Source: Heliopora coerulea (lineage: Eukaryota > Cnidaria > Anthozoa > Scleralcyonacea > Helioporidae). From it: 64,000 nt of DNA. Location of the stretch: the NCBI GenBank assembly GCA_030142905.1, contig JASJOG010000136.1, positions 186,001 through 250,000 on the forward strand, given 5' to 3'. The position numbers were made by a program, and so were the translations under genes. This document shows, one piece after another, positions 1 to 12,500 of this stretch; position 1 is the first letter of the stretch, and each line of letters begins with the position of its first letter. The notes under the pieces are model-generated. The model did no database searches. It was not told where the DNA came from and saw only the letters and a program-made list of their open reading frames with translations.

Positions 1-2279
1 CCTCCTATACATTGACAAGGCGCGAGCTGGATTATCTGGAATGATCCAAAATTGACTGAGGCTGGTTCTTATCAATTTTTAATGAATCTCTCGCAGCAAA
101 TAATGGTTTCATAATTTTACTACAAAAGCACTACACTTCATGACAACTGAGCGAGATTTAAAAGGCTTCAACATTTTGGTGTTCTCGGTTACAGCTATGG
201 TACGATTGATTAAGAGTTCTTCATCCAGATGAGAATGTAGCCACAGTTTAATTCTTTGGATGAATTACTTGAAATTCATGAAACGGTGCTTCCGTCCATG
301 TCATGTAGGTTACATCGTGACTAAGGATGTACTTCTTTGGTTGAAATGCAATCTAGATTCAGATTCGAATCAATTGCATCCATCTAACCCAATTTAATAA
401 ATTCGGGATCCGATTTTGGATATAGCGAAATCAACGCAGAATCCGCTTTCGGATTTGAATTTCTTAAAGAAATGGAGCTTTTTTCTAATTAATTTTTAAT
501 GACTTGTCCCAAATTTTTCACGACTAGTTTTCGACGATCGTTATTGACACCGCACAGCTTTTGTGGCACACGTAGAGAGAAACAATTCCATGCCCTTCGC
601 TTGATTAATGTCGTACACGAAAGAAATGGTTGTGTATAGTTCAGATTTTGGTATCAAGGATAAAGAAGAGTGGTTTTTCGACAATGTTAGTTAACACCGC
701 ATAATCATAACCTGTTGTGGTTTCGCGGATGTGGCTGCCTTACGTCATGAAATCCATAGAAAAGGTGGATTTACACCTGCTGGTATACCAAAACATGAAC
801 GAGATTGAGATGAATTAAGGTGGCTCGATACAGTTTATTGCAAAACGGAAGAATACAAATTCTATTCAAGAAAGATAGGAATAAATACTTTCCGGAGAGA
901 ATGAAACACGAGTTCCAAGAAAGAAAATCATTTTGACATCAAATACGGTAACTAGGAAAAGATTTCAAGGAATTAATATGGAAAATTTCCGTTCATTCAT
1001 CTCTAAGGATGATTCTGAAATATGGAAATAACGTCTCAAAATGGCGACTAATGATCGTTCAATCTTATTGAACTGCTAAAAGACCACAGTCACCCCAATG
1101 TTTTTTTTTTTTTTTTTTGTATTAAAATTTCTTGAAATATTGCCAATCAATTGCAATATAAAATAAAGCATACTCCGAGTAATATAGACATCTTGAAATT
1201 CAAGATTTGAGTTAAAGACAAGATGAGAATCGTCAGATTGTGATATTTCGACTTTATTTCAATCTCACGATACTCATCTTGTCTTCAACTCAAATCTTGA
1301 GTTTCAAAATGTCCATTTTATTTGGAGTATGCTTTATTTCATACTTCTTCAAGCTGTCGGCTGGTTGTGGCAATTGCAATAAATTAAGCAGAACTTGTAA
1401 AAATATCAGTAATCTACAATTTTTATGAGTCAAATTTGTATTTTTCCTGTGAAACATTGGCATTACAGAATTTTTGTTCAGTCTGCCTATTGGTTTCTCA
1501 TAAGACAAGAAAAATACTAATGAGCAAACAAACCGTGTTTCATCGCTTCTATAGTAATTAGAAGCCATTTTGAAACGCCATCGTTGGCATAACAACGTAT
1601 GCATAAAACACTTTTCTTGGTGAAGTTTTTTGATGCTAAATGTCTTTCTTCATATCACATGTTTCTTTCCCATAAAAAAAATATTAATTTACAAATTTTT
1701 GAAGAGTCTTATATGGGCTCTTCAGCTTTTTAAGAAATTGTATCAAGACACCTTAAATTATGAAGAAGATTAAAGGAAAAGTATTTCATTATACTTATTT
1801 TTATTTTTGCTTTGTAGAGTTTATCATACTTGGTCACGTTCATGGAAAGTAAGCCAAGATTGCCGGGATCAAAATACCTATTTAGCTTTCATCATATAGC
1901 CAGATAGTTTGTCAATGAAGCAGGTAAAATAATCCGTTCAAACAGCAAGTCACGTCATTTTAACAGCTCCAATTTCTAGCCATCACTGGTGACCATGCAG
2001 GTTGAGCATTGTTCATGAATTTGGCGACTGATTCAAAGTGATAGGTTTCTCTTAAGTACCTTGCCAAGCTAAACATTCTTTCGTTCAGCACAATTTTCCT
2101 GTTACAAAGGCCCCCTTCTAATCAATCCTTTTGTAATGCATTTACCGGCTTAGATATATCGGACAAATGCTAGACATTACTCTTTCAACATATCAATTCG
2201 TTCTAGGACGTCACAATCCGAATGCATGCCCTAAAGTCCAACTCTTTTCAGGACACTTCTCCTTGGTATTGTTCGGGTC
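1..2279. other. Intergenic DNA left of ZCRB1, no gene seen
   Basis: I found no exon-like reading frame in this stretch: the open frames are short and resemble no protein I know. It holds an A/T run near 1101-1118, a hairpin element at 1161-1339 (listed separately), and near 985-1025 a phrase (aggatgattctgaaat) that recurs near 4313 and, more degenerate, near 16850. The 3' UTR of ZCRB1, transcribed leftwards, should occupy the part nearest 2279. A TTTATT, which reads as a poly(A) signal on the minus strand, lies near 1800, but I cannot say it is used. Confidence 0.5.
1161..1339. repeat. Inverted-repeat (MITE-like) element, copy A
   Basis: The left arm (about 1161-1227) and right arm (about 1273-1339) are imperfect reverse complements over roughly 67 bp, starting AAATAAAGCATACTCC. 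The loop carries GATATTTCGACTTTATT. After the right arm comes a tail with GTCGGCTGGT. The arms share ATCTTGA..CTCAAGAT and the same GTCGGCTGGT tail with the element at 19231-19382, and the loop phrase recurs near 8783. This is a short non-autonomous element family seen as three copies in the window. I see no coding capacity. Confidence 0.75.
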
Positions 2280-3980
2280 TCAGTCGCTGTTCTCTTCGTC
2301 GCTGAAATACGAATCTTTTTTCAACACTTTCCTCCGTTTTGATTCCGCAGTGGACGAATCTAACTGCTTGTAGCGTTCTCGTTCGGCCAAAGCCGCTGAC
2401 TCGGCAATTGCAGCACTTAAACTGTCAGCGTAGGGGTCTTCGACGTAGTCCGCCTCTTCTTCGTCCTCATAGTCAATGTTTTGTCTGAAGAAAAAATACT
2501 TTAAATGTACTATAATACTGGTGTGATTTATGCATGGCCAGCACAATTAACCTGACTTCAAATGTTTGTGCTCCTCAAGCTCTTAAATTAAGAAGAGTTT
2601 CTGAGCTCCCAGGAGCATTCCGTTCCATGATAAATTACAGCAGATCATTGCCTGCTGTAACACTCTTGTTGTACAACAGTTACCCAACGTATTTAGCCGT
2701 TGCAAGACACGTTGCCTAGTGCAACAGCGCATTAATTCTTTCCGGTCCGTAACCAACTTTTTAATTTAACTGTGGTTAACGTCAGACGACATTTTACTCT
2801 GGTTAACGCCAGACAATTTTACTTTGGTTAACGTCAGACAATTTTACTTTGGTTAATGTCAGACAATTTTACTTTGGTTAACGTCAGACAATTTTACTCT
2901 GGTTAACGTCAGACAATTTTTCTCTGATTATCGTCAGAAAATTTTACTATGGTTAACGTCAGACAATTTTTCTCTGATTATCGTCAGAAAATTTTACTAT
3001 GGTTAACGTAAGACAATTTTACTCTGGCCAACGCCGGACAATTTTGCTCGTCAAGCAGAGACATCTCGGAGTGGAATAGGTTAAATATAACATTCTGATG
3101 CAACACAATGGGAGAAGTGGAAATGGCGCCAAGCTCCTCTATATAAGCAATTGCGGGTTATTTTAAACATTCGTGGTCCCATGCAAACTCAAATACCCTG
3201 AGTGTTCGCCATTGAAGTGGACATTTCCTCCAAAGTGGAATGTCTTAACTCACTGTTGATGATCTTCAAGCTTTCTTTTCTTCTTCTTCTCCTTCTTAGG
3301 CGGTGGTTCACGATCTCCCAGCATGTTTTTCGGACAGTTGTAGCTTAGATGGCCACTTTCCTGCAGCGAAAATGAACGGCAGGTAACTTTTTGCTAGGGG
3401 TAATAATGTTATAAACTTGAGACTAAAAGAAGCACATTACATACGCAAAGATAAGCCATCAATTGACTCACGTGATGAGTGTAGTGAGCTCATAGACTTA
3501 CTATTTTAACTTATTTCCATTTTAGCTTATTCAACCATCCGACATATTTTTAGTGTTAGGTATTTTAATCACGTCGCATTTCGTAATTTATTCATACTCT
3601 AGAGTTGTAAATATAATCCTCGGGTCTCGTAGGACATTTTAGTTTCTGATGATGTCGTAGATCGACGAAAGCTTAAACAGTTCTAATAAAAGAATTTTCC
3701 CCTGTTCCCCTATTTGACTATTTTTCTGTTCAACTGTCGTTGTGAGCTGAGGGTCAAAAGAGTAAATTGGAATGTCCCAGAAGACCTCCAAGTCATCAGT
3801 CTTCACAACCGGTTTAGGTTCCACATTAGTATTTGCGGGAGGTATCGTCTTAATAATGCCAAATTGTTTCAGTATTGTAAAATACAAACATTTAAGTACA
3901 TTATTATGACGATAGAGGTATTCTGTCTCAGAAAATCGTGGACAACCAGCTTCTTTCTTTTGTTCTTTCGTTCTTTTTCT

Positions 3981-4028
<48 letters not shown>

Positions 4029-7000
4029 CTTGCTTTCTTTCTTTCTTTCTACCTTTCTCTCTCTTTTTTTTCATTTTCTTTTTTCATTACTGCATATGGA
4101 AATTCTACAAAACATTTGATCGCAATTATACATTCCTCTTTTTCATCGATTTTTGCCCTGCAGGTAAGACCTTTGATAAATTTTTATTGCTCTATTTAGA
4201 CTCCATCTCTGGAAATGGCAAAAATGTGCGACGAAAGACTTTTGCCAACATTTTTCAGTTGACTTCGACAGTGTCAGATTATCATGAAAAATTTCTGTTC
4301 ATGTATATTTCTGAGGATGATTCTGAAATAATACACCATTCCATGGCAAGTAGTTTTCGGAATGTCCTCAGTTCCCACAAGGAAAACACCGTGAAAATTA
4401 AACTCCACTGAGGGTAAACCGACTAACCGTCGATAACTCTTATCCATAAACAAGCCCGTACTGAACTTCTAAACTTTAAAAAACTGAAAAACTTCCACAT
4501 ACCCCACATTCGTAGCATCGCGTCTTATCGGGATACTGTTTCTTTCGGATAAATTCTGAGGCTCGTCCATTGTCATTCGCGATACTACACTTGATAGTGC
4601 GGCCAAACATCTAAAAAATTAGAAAGCAAAATACGCATTACCATCTGTCAGGTGTTTGTGAGATGGTTGAAAAATTGCCTTTGAGATACATGTGGTTTGA
4701 CAGTTAGTTGCCTGTGAGATAGCTGTAACCCGCAGGGACGTGCCGCATATGGCTTTATTGATGATCGAATTCAATAAGATAGCAGGTTACTGGATACCAA
4801 ATAGTTAAAACCTTTCAAACTGAGGAAAGGTAACGGCGTTTATAACAGCTGTTTATCACAGTTTTCGAACATTTGTCGTTTGTGCAAATGTCCATACTAG
4901 GTTGTAGTGGCGTTGGAACGAATTTGATTTTGAGGGGGCTGAATTCAGCATACACATATACACATTTGGAAGAATAACAGATTTTTAAGGCCCCTTAGAA
5001 TGCTGCCAAAGTCATCTGTGCACTCAAATTACTGTTGTTTGTTCACGACTGATAAGTCCCCTTTCCATTAAAAAAATATTATTTTCTACAAATACAAAAA
5101 TATTCTGTTTTGTTGTTTTGAGACGCAGTTCTCCTAAGCATTGAAACTCAATGTATGACCGATACAGTTCTTGTAACCTCTGAGATGGCTGGGTTGTATT
5201 TCCACTACATACATTGATCAAAAGATTTTTGATTTCTAACAGCAGCTTCAAACTTTCTTGGTCATATCAATGCTCTTCTATTGCAGTCAAGATACACTGA
5301 CTACCTGTCCATTAGGGAAATCTTGAAACTCTCATAGTCACAGGTCAAGTGTCAGCCCATAAACATGGCTGAACTTAGCATGAGCTGCTGTTGAACTAGT
5401 GAAGATAAGAAGCTACTTTGAATTCAAAATGCTTGGCTCGTTTTTTTGGGGAGGCTCAGGCCACCCATTTAAATGGTAGCCCCCCCACTTCCTATACCTA
5501 TGTAGGGTTAGCAATTACCTGAAAATTTTGAACATAAATTGTAACTTTTTAAACTAAGGTGATGAATAGCCACATGAAAACTCTGGTGGTCAAAACTGCT
5601 ACATCTGCCTTGCCCTTCTCTGGCATTTTACCCATTGTTCACCACTGCCTAAGCTCCACTCTCCTTCCATGCCATTCTTGGGATAACGTAATAGAGTTAC
5701 ATTTGGACTAAAAAGAGTTAAGCCCAAGACATTTCACCTGCTTTTTGTTAATAGCACTGACTGCCTGATGAGCTGATTCTCTTTCGAGAAATAAAATGAA
5801 GGCCACACCTTTACTCTCTCGCGTTATCTTGTCCTTGACAATAGTCACCCTAAACATATGTCAAGCAAAAATGTATAATTCTCGTGGGTCAAGCTGAGGG
5901 TGATTCTGAATATAAAATTCGAGGCATGTGCATGTTATAACTGACAAATGAATTTTAGATGTTTGTTGAAGTTGATAATTGTCATCAAGTTAGGTAGCAC
6001 AGTATTCAGGACACCATAGGGAAAGATGACCACTACTGGGATCATTGAAATGTCCGAGACTACAATGTTTCTTGAGATTGTATCAACCTAGATGATCACT
6101 TTGAATGAAAATCAAAAACTACTCCTAGTTTCAAATCATTTAATCATTCATTTCAACTGAATATAACTACCAGAATGCATTTTGAAATCTTGTTTGTAAT
6201 GTTAATTGGAGCAATTTTCTTACCATTTGCTTTGGTAATTCAATGTGTGCATGAAAAGGAAACCACTGCAAAGTGACTGGTACTTGTATTCAATTGACCA
6301 AATAAGATTTGGTTATTGATGATATAGTTTTGGTCTGGAATACAGGTTAGTAAAATGATTTTTGGATTGATGTTCTGATACTGGAAATTATTAAGTCAAT
6401 CCATTTTTAATGATGGCCTTCCTTTGAGGTATAAAATCACCAGGTGTTGGCTTACTGGGAAATCATGAAGAACACTTAAGTACGAATGGGTTACTAGTTT
6501 AGCCTCTGTTTTTTACACCCCATATCTACCTAGACATTCTCCCTTTTATGAGTAACATCTCATGTTGTTTGCCAGAGTATAATGTAACAGAGTAACAGGC
6601 TGCCTAGGCAGGAATAGTTCAAAATAATTTAAAAGAACCATTTAATGACACAGTGGAGGGATAAACTGCACATAAATTCTTAATTTTGAAGTCATGGAGA
6701 ACTTTGAATTTACTATTTGTAGTATTGAAGCTATGTATATTAACAAACAATTATATCCTGATAATACATAATATGATTGAATCTGAAAATTAATGTTCAT
6801 TTATTTTACCCTGCTTCTGGTTTGTTCTGTCTTTACTTACAAAACAGAAAAGGTCCCAGAAGAAAGTTTCATTTCATCTGAACCATGAACAATAAACTGA
6901 GTCATTCTGTCTACAGCATTTTTCCATGTAATCAAACAAAAGGTCCTTGGTCATTGCTTTTAGTGGTTCTCAAGGATTTTAACCACAGATCAACTGGACA

Positions 7001-8022
7001 TTAAAATACCACATTGCATCAAAATTATAGTCAGTAATTAATCCAAAATGACTAAGTAATATAATATTTGATAATTGAATAAAGTACCACATACTTTGCA
7101 ACTTTTCCATACTTTTCAAAGATCTACAAATCAATAAAATGAATTAAACTTGTTTAGTATTTGGCCCTTTCACCCCAAGACAGTCTTTCAGGGTTTGTTC
7201 TTACTAATGTGGGATGATTTTGTTCTGGATAGGGAATTGCCTATGCCAGAAAAACTAAATCATATGCCATTTAACCTGTTATTTTGTTGTATTATGGCTT
7301 ATGCTGGATGACCTAATTCAGTAGGATTGTGATTATTCATTTGTACCTTGGAGAAACATTGTGCTTAGTGACCCTATTGATAGTTGTTCTTATCTTTAGC
7401 TTAGCTATTTAATTAGCATATTGGATAGCAATAGTAATATCAGGGCCACAACACACACCGTTTTCCCTTGATACCAATAATAACTATAGTAACTTCATAG
7501 TGTTTCCACTTGGGATTTGGAACTGTCCAGTCTCGTTTAACTCCAGTCATGCTCAGGTTGTTTTCCTTGTCTCTGGACAATTCCTTTTTCTAAATATCTT
7601 TTGTTGTTTTCCTCATAGGATTAGGTTTGGATTAGGATCAGGATCAGGATCAGGATCTGAGTTACCTATCATTTATGTTATATTTGCTTATATCAATTAG
7701 TAAGTAATATAATATCATATTGATGGAGCAAGAGACATTCCTGACTCAAAAGCACTCAATCTGCTATTATCATTCACGTACATCCCGACGTGGGAGATGG
7801 TACCCACCTCTTATTTGCCTTTGTTGATTTTCTGCGTGGGAATTAGGTAATTATGCTTCGACAGTCTAGCTCCTCTGCCTAATTGCACCTATCTAGTTTG
7901 TTACGAAACCAAGTTTGGAAACCAAGGAAACTACTAACCTTATGTAGATCATTGTTTGTCAGAGAATATGGTAAATTTCCCACGTATATCGTAGATTTAC
8001 TTGGGACAAGACCTCCACTCAT
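2280..8022 (-). CDS. ZCRB1: Zinc finger CCHC-type and RNA-binding motif protein 1 (6 exons, 214 aa)
   Basis: The exons on the minus strand, read high to low, are 8022-7939, 7123-7095, 5849-5738, 4610-4503, 3360-3254 and 2484-2280. All junctions are GT..AG and the phases close at 645 nt including the TGA. The protein starts [20 protein letters not shown], essentially the human ZCRB1 N terminus. An RRM covers about residues 9-85, with RNP1 in [13 protein letters not shown] zinc knuckle ([14 protein letters not shown]) sits at 107-120, followed by a Lys-rich stretch, an acidic region and the family C terminus with DSYFSDEE. Human ZCRB1 is 217 aa. From family knowledge, ZCRB1 is a component of the U11/U12 di-snRNP of the minor spliceosome, acting in the nucleus. 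The second exon is only 29 nt. Introns hold a hammerhead-like motif, a CT-rich microsatellite and a 25-bp tandem array, listed separately. The assignment is firm; the UTRs are not determined. Confidence 0.95.
2773..3052. repeat. 25-bp tandem array in last ZCRB1 intron
   Basis: About 11 copies of a 25-bp unit, close to GGTTAACGTCAGACAATTTT followed by ACTCT, lie head to tail. Two variant units (GATTATCGTCAGAAAATTTT then ACTAT) alternate with the standard form near 2932-3005, so part of the array has a 50-bp higher-order period. The right end changes to ..TTTGCTCGTCAAGCAGAGAC. Single or partial relatives of the same unit occur near 45549-45592 (reverse strand) and 47836-47905, so the array looks like local amplification of part of a dispersed repeat. 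Confidence 0.85.
3636..3692 (+). ncRNA. Hammerhead ribozyme-like motif (candidate)
   Basis: On the plus strand, CTGATGA at 3646-3652 is followed by a stem of GTCG / CGAC closed by loop TAGAT, then GAAA at 3667-3670, then the palindrome-forming GCTT. This is the conserved core order of a type I hammerhead with a minimal stem III. Flanking GTTT and AAAC can pair as the base of stem I, and TTTTA with TAAAA can extend it across an internal bulge. Minimal hammerheads with tiny palindromic stem III are known from Penelope-like elements and retrozymes. Here the motif lies in the fifth ZCRB1 intron, antisense to that gene, with no recognisable element ORF beside it. Core match is seen; catalytic activity is inference. 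Confidence 0.5.
3950..4084. repeat. CT/CTTT-rich microsatellite
   Basis: This is a pyrimidine-rich stretch on the plus strand: imperfect TTCTTTC units, then a pure CT run (about 4000-4022), then CTTT units. It lies in the fifth ZCRB1 intron. Open frames across it are a by-product of low complexity. Confidence 0.9.
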
Positions 8023-9588
8023 CCTGACAGTAAATAATATGGTGTCCCTGGCCTCACAATAGGCAATGGACCCGGTTGATCTCTGAGCAATCGAAACAGT
8101 TCTTTATACGTTAGCCATTTAAATTCCAGTAGCCCAAACGTACGTCTTTATTCACGTAATCCAGGCGATACGGTAAAGATTCGTACACTTCATTACTCCA
8201 CGAAACCTTCGTTGTTTCGGAGAGGTAGTGTGTTTTGGGGTGAATACTAGATCACATACTCCAAACTGCTATTTTATGACTGTGAAATTGTTTTTCTCCT
8301 CGATAAACTGCTCAAAGACAAGAGATAGAATTAGGGTGAGGGAAAGGATTAAGGTTAGGGTTAATATCGCTGATTCTATATGTATATTTTCTCAATCTGA
8401 TGTTAACATTTCGAGAAGTGCAACCGTATCAGAACCATTCAAAAAAACAAATTCTCTCAACGCGTGATGGGGAGTATGGTAACGAGTCATTGCCAACGGT
8501 CCTTGCTTGTTGCTGGTCAGTGGTCGTTACCATGGTTGTTAACATTGGTTGTTTTCAATTTATGAATATCGTTGCTATGGGATAGCTTTTCCGTTCTTAT
8601 TCCTGGTTTGGTTTTTCCAAGAAGTTAAATCTGTTTCGCGGCCGGAAATAGTCCCACTTTTCTTTGCATTTTGTTAAAAATGGTTTGTAAATCTCATTAT
8701 AAGAGAAAGCAAATTCCGAAAACGAAGGCCATCTTTCAACTTAAGATTTAAGTTAAAAAAAGATGAAAACTGTCAAATGGTGATATTTCGATTTTATTGC
8801 AAAACCATCTTCAGACCAAGTGAACTAACATAAGCGGACCTAAGGTTTATATATACATGGGAAAAGTGATTACATCATTGATGAAGAATTGAGGGAACGC
8901 CTACTCTAATTACAAATGATGGATTGTGTCAGTAAGTGACAAGTGTTGACGCCTCAGGATGAAATAACAAGATGTCGATATATAAATTATGGATAAACTA
9001 AAAGGAACTAATTAAAGAGTGAGAGTTCTTTGCTAACTTTAAGACCAGAGTTTAATTGTGGTTTAAGATACTTAATATGTAAAGCTTCCATAAATAAAAG
9101 TTGATTAGGATTAATACAAGTTGATTAGGATTAATTGTCGGCTGGTCAAGGTTTTGGACCAATCTCATTATAGTCCCCATGTATCGAATGTCGTCGTTTG
9201 CATAGTTTCAGACCTGCCAACTCTCACGACTGTGTTGATTGTCCTAAGTTCCGACTATTGATTAAGTTTTCGGTCGTTCGACGCTGCTCACCCAGCATTT
9301 TGGTAAGTATTGTATTGACGGCCATGTTCGAGTGCTTTACGACAATCTACGATTACTTTCAAAACAGAAGGCCTGGTTACCAATATTCACCTGCGAGGTA
9401 TATATAAACACAAAAAAAAAAGTACAAAAAAGAAACGGTGGCTGGAGTAATCAAGTGCGGCGGTATGAATACAAAAGAAACGTGGACGACCTTTATTGTG
9501 CGCCTTTTTAACTTCTCGAGAAACTAAAGACTTTGACGAGGACTTTGTAGTGTTAACGGTGTCCAGAAAATTCGTTGTTTTTGGTCCA
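8023..9588. promoter_or_regulatory. Divergent intergenic region, ZCRB1 / receptor
   Basis: ZCRB1 reads left from 8022 and the large receptor reads right from 9589, so both promoters must lie here. A TATA-like TATATATAAA is at 9399-9408, about 180 bp before the receptor start codon, and is a plausible core promoter. A GT-rich telomere-like phrase (GGTTAGGGTTA) is near 8353. The middle (about 8735-9170) is occupied by a repeat-derived sequence carrying the GATATTTCGA phrase and ending in GTCGGCTGGT, both shared with the hairpin elements elsewhere. No additional gene is seen. Confidence 0.45.
8735..9160. repeat. Diverged relative of the hairpin element family, copy C
   Basis: The phrase near 8783 (GATATTTCGATTTTATT) matches the loop of the element at 1161-1339, and the preceding TCTTTCAACTTAAGATTTAAG resembles its left arm. 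Near 9138 the family tail GTCGGCTGGTCAAGG appears, as at 1358 and 19397. A short direct repeat (AGTTGATTAGGATTAAT) precedes that tail. The right arm of a hairpin is not evident, so this is either a solo left part joined to a different internal region or a longer family member. Confidence 0.45.
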
Positions 9589-12500
9589 ATGTCACTTCTT
9601 CGTCGGACTTTATTTTTGACTTTCGTCCTGTGTACGACATCGGGAATTTCTACGTTGTTGTACAACGGGGCCAGACTTGGTGCTTTCTCTAAACCAGATT
9701 TCAGAACTTCCTTTCGTTTAAGGTCGAATAATGGATCTAGTTCGTTCAGGGAGGTGTACACCGGGCAAAACCAACGACCTTTCCACGTTCGTGTGTACGC
9801 GAAGGTCTTGAGTGGCGTCAATGCTGGGTTTTGTTTTGAAGGAGTTGGAGCTGCCCAGGATTCTGCAAGAAAAACAGGACATTCTTATGGAGGGCTTGTT
9901 TTTGCTTACAATTCGAACTACGTACGGATTTGGGCTCCGTCGAGTTTTAAGTCCAATTCTAATGGCAAGATCATTTTTGTTTGCCAAGGTTGGGGAGGGA
10001 AGAAGTACAATCAACATTGCGACGAAGCTTTAGTGGTTGTTGAAGTTTGGAATATTGGCCCTGTCCCGACTTTTCAGACAAGCGTTGTGGTCGATGCTCG
10101 AATCCCCAATCGTGTCTTTCACGAGGTGGAACACAGACTAGCCGAGATTCCTGAACGAGTTATGGTTAGAGTGACTCCTTTGAATAAAGACTCCAAGAAC
10201 CATGGCTTTTGGTTTAATGGTATTTCCTCCAGTCAAAACGTTGGAAAGAGGGGCTATGGAGGGGTGATTTTTGCATACAACGAAAAGAAAATTCAACTTT
10301 GGTTGCCCAGTGGGACAAAAAATAATGGATGCGTGTTTGTGAAGTGTGGATGGGGTGGTGAGGAATTCACAGAGAGTACACCTAGTTGTATGGTCTATAT
10401 ATTTGCCTGGGTCTCAAAGTTTCCTGTGCCATCTTATACCACAGAGTGGACAACCTTGACTTCACAAGGAGGACAGCAAAATTCGTTTTGGGAAATCAAG
10501 CATATGATGAGTTTGCTGCCAAGTCTTGTAATAGTCCAAGGCCGAAGTGGTGACAAAGGCCTTATCTTTGAAGGTACAGGTGCTGTTATGTCTACAGATA
10601 AGAACCTTAAGGGCTATGGTGGCATTCTGTATGCCTATGATGAGAACAGTGTGCGGGTCTGGCTGCCTCAAAAGACAAATGGAACCAAGAATGGGTACAG
10701 CATTTTTGTGAAGCAAGGATGGGGGAATGACCAGCAGCTTCAGCAAAGCCACACAGTTAGATTACGAGTTATTGTCTATGCATCGAACTGTGATGGCACA
10801 GAAGAAACTGTGATACAAAAAGGGATATGTTGGAACTTCAGATATGGTTCTTACCATTGGCAAACTGGGCCTTGGTCCAAATGTTCCAGTATTTGTAACA
10901 AGGGACAGAACAGCAGAAAAATTACTGGTAAGCAATTTTATCCAACTTTTCTTTTTTTGAAAGCTGTTTTGAAACATTCTTTCTCTTGGGGATATTTGTG
11001 AAAATAGAGCAGATGAACTCTGTAAGGGTTTCAAAATAATTGTCGTCAGTTAGGATTATATAAGGATTGAGGATTATATAGTATTATTTATGCAATTAAA
11101 TTGAAGCTTATATTCATTCAGTAAAACTCAAGATATATACAGTAGATATTTGTAAGTATTTCAGTAAGGTGCCATAGATATACTGTAATAATAAATCAGT
11201 CTCAAATAGTAATAGTGTATTAAGATTGGAGAATGGCAGACCATGAGGTGATACTTGTTCATATTGTCAGGAAGATTTCTCTCAAAGAGCTGAGAAAGAT
11301 TTTAATTTGAATTTTGTTCTCTTAAAAGTGATAAATTTTTAATAGGTCCTTATTATTGCTTCCAGTTTTAACTGAATTTGTGTTTTCTAGCAGGAACTTG
11401 AAGTTATTGCAACCTCACATTTAATTAGGAGAACACTATCTTTGGAAGTGATACATAAGAAAATAGTTTTGTAATTTGTCAATGATATATTGAGCTTGCC
11501 ATTCCTAACTAACCACATCAACAGAGCATTATTGAATTTATCAAATATATTTCTTTTTGAGGATTGTACTTGATTTGTAGTAGAGCAGTTTTAACGGAAT
11601 GTTGGAAATATTTTGTCAAACATTTTAGCTTAAATAAATTAGAGGAAAGTTTGAAAAAGTTTCAGGTAAAATTATTGCTAAATATTTTTGTCTCAGATAA
11701 GATTATGAATATTTTTTGTCAGCTCTATCAATGAGTATTTTGAGCCAGCTGGGCTATTAATATTTTTAAAAAGCTGTCAGAATCAGTATTTTTATTAGTT
11801 TGGTTAAGAAAACAAACATGTCCTGCAGAGAGATACAAAGAGGCTTTCTAGTTAAATGAAGCATATCAGATCTAAATTGCAGAGGTATTTTGGGCATTGA
11901 ACAAGCCTGTAAGTGCCTGTAATGAAGTGGAACTGGTTCTTGTGCTTAATTGTGGTTTAGATAAAAAGAGTTTGCATAGATAGAGTGTTCAACCTACTAA
12001 TGATTGTTCTAGAGAACTTTGTAAGAAAATAATGATTATATTGTTTAAAATGCTGCATGCTTTTTAAATAAACAAGTGGATGGTCTTGTAATAACCATCA
12101 TCATTGAATTCATTTGACCATGTGTCAGACATCATGTCTTGCTGGGAAGCAATTAAGGAAGGTTAAAGGTTTGAACAGCTGTCACAGCAGACAGAATAGA
12201 AAAGGTGATCACTTTTTGAACTGGAATCATCAAATTACTTAGTGAACAGTTTTGTAAAGAAGATATTCTTGCTAAAGGCAAGCAATTTCCCAAAATGGTA
12301 AGCATTCAATGAAAGAACTTTTATGAATTCAGGGGATGATTTTAGCCTTTGCTTTGTCAATCCACTCTAGTGTATGACACTCAGACCTGAAGCTCCGTTA
12401 AAATAAGTGTTGAGTGGATGTAAAGTGCTCTCTAATAATTACACCACAATCCATTTTCCTTGTTATCTTGTCCAGAAGAACACTTCTTTTGATAAACTTT

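Noticed and set aside
2534..2719. Plus-strand frame of 61 aa next to the last ZCRB1 exon
   Set aside because: It is short, within an intron on the opposite strand, and lacks similarity.
3714..4411. Frames of about 160 aa rich in Ser, Leu and Phe
   Set aside because: They are carried by the CT microsatellite and adjacent intronic sequence; ZCRB1 exons lie on the other strand on both sides.
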